Positions 15,330-15,499 of a stretch of 15,499 nt of DNA are shown piece by piece (positions within the stretch are counted from its first letter, which is position 1; every line of letters begins with the position of its first letter). The notes beneath the pieces were generated by a model. It did not search any database. It was not told the origin of the DNA and saw only the letters and a list, made by a program, of their open reading frames with translations. Both the position numbers and the translations under genes were made by a program. Source of the DNA: Bacillota bacterium (GTDB taxonomy: Bacteria > Bacillota > Desulfitobacteriia > Desulfitobacteriales > JAJXUE01). The stretch covers positions 1-15,499 of the forward strand of contig JAJYNB010000018.1 in the NCBI GenBank assembly GCA_021786555.1, read 5' to 3'.

Positions 15330-15360
15330 AGAACCCCTTGCGGTGTCCGCAAGGGGTTCT
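15330..15360. terminator. Hairpin between convergent genes, probable bidirectional terminator
   Basis: AGAACCCCTTGCGG (15330-15343) and CCGCAAGGGGTTCT (15347-15360) form a perfect 14-bp stem with a TGT loop, placed three bases after the minus-strand stop at 15364. The U-tract is poor on both sides (CCTTTAA on plus, GTTTC on minus), but the stem is very stable. It could end both the transporter operon and the M20 gene. The 141-bp stretch from 15223 to 15363 has no gene. Confidence 0.65.
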
Positions 15361-15363
15361 CCT

Positions 15364-15499
15364 TTAATGGGCCGCGCTGAATTCCCTTTTTATCTTGTGC
15401 AGCAGTCTTGTATCCGTCAAAACATCCACTACCGTCAGGGCCAGGGCCTTGGCCGCCAGGACTGCCAGCCGGCCGCCCTCCTCGGAAAGCGCCACAGTC
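15364..15499 (-). CDS. C-terminus of a probable M20-family amidohydrolase or peptidase (partial)
   Basis: The last 44 codons are visible, read from the right edge to the TAA at 15364-15366. The fragment contains RLAVLAAKALALTVVDVLTD followed by a charged helix (KIKREF). It resembles the helical tail of M20-family amidohydrolases of the AbgB/peptidase-dimer group, which often end with an ALALT-DLLTDP-like stretch and a charged helix. No catalytic residue is in view, so the family call rests on this tail alone. Confidence 0.45.
   Translation of the reverse strand, partial: TVALSEEGGRLAVLAAKALALTVVDVLTDTRLLHKIKREFSAAH

Noticed and set aside
15161..15352. 63-codon minus-strand frame at the right end
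   Set aside because: It overlaps the transporter 3' end and the terminator hairpin, has no ribosome binding site and resembles no protein.
1..15499. tRNA, rRNA, CRISPR array or intact insertion sequence
   Set aside because: I looked for cloverleaf-like and repeat-spacer patterns and transposase motifs and found none. The only repeats are those listed.

Overview
The window looks like chromosomal DNA from a member of the Firmicutes (Bacillota), probably a Clostridia/Peptococcaceae-type anaerobe. This is inferred from strong GGAGG-type ribosome binding sites, frequent GTG and TTG starts, sigma-A-like promoters, the argCJBD-carAB gene order and a glycolate/lactate-oxidase-type operon. The base composition looks moderately GC-rich by eye. 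Nothing in the sequence fixes a genus.

Left half (1 to about 8730, minus strand): an arginine biosynthesis operon read right to left as argC, argJ, argB, argD, carA, carB, with carB running off the left edge. It encodes four enzymes of the cyclic acetyl-ornithine pathway, with ArgJ recycling the acetyl group, and both subunits of carbamoyl phosphate synthetase, which feeds the citrulline step. The last three genes overlap or nearly overlap (ATGA at argD/carA, TGATG at carA/carB). A consensus-like promoter lies just upstream of argC. Two ARG-box-like palindromes sit on its -10 and spacer/-35 region, so repression by an ArgR/AhrC-type regulator is likely. Two gaps break the operon: a 334-bp argC-argJ spacer holding a 180-bp long palindrome with 25-bp arms, and a 145-bp argJ-argB spacer holding a REP-like repeat cluster that includes the argJ stop codon.

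Middle (about 8810 to 10110, plus strand): serC, a phosphoserine aminotransferase gene with its own strong promoter (TTGATA, 17 bp, TATAAT). It is divergent from argC and followed by a strong hairpin. A second copy of the REP-like repeat seen at argJ/argB lies just downstream.

Right half (10284 to 15222, plus strand): a likely operon of a GlcD-type FAD-linked 2-hydroxyacid dehydrogenase, a GlcF-type iron-sulfur partner, a LarA-family nickel-pincer racemase with the catalytic residues in place, and an EamA/DMT-family membrane transporter. The simplest reading is a 2-hydroxyacid (lactate or glycolate) utilisation module: the racemase interconverts enantiomers and GlcDF oxidises one of them to the 2-oxo acid. 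At the right edge, the last 44 codons of a probable M20-family amidohydrolase come in on the minus strand. A 14-bp-stem hairpin separates it from the convergent transporter gene.

No tRNA, rRNA, CRISPR array, intact insertion sequence or phage gene was seen. The protein-coding genes are well-known families. The least explained signals are non-coding: the 180-bp palindrome inside the arg operon and the REP-like repeat family. I did not find a convincing new multi-gene system.
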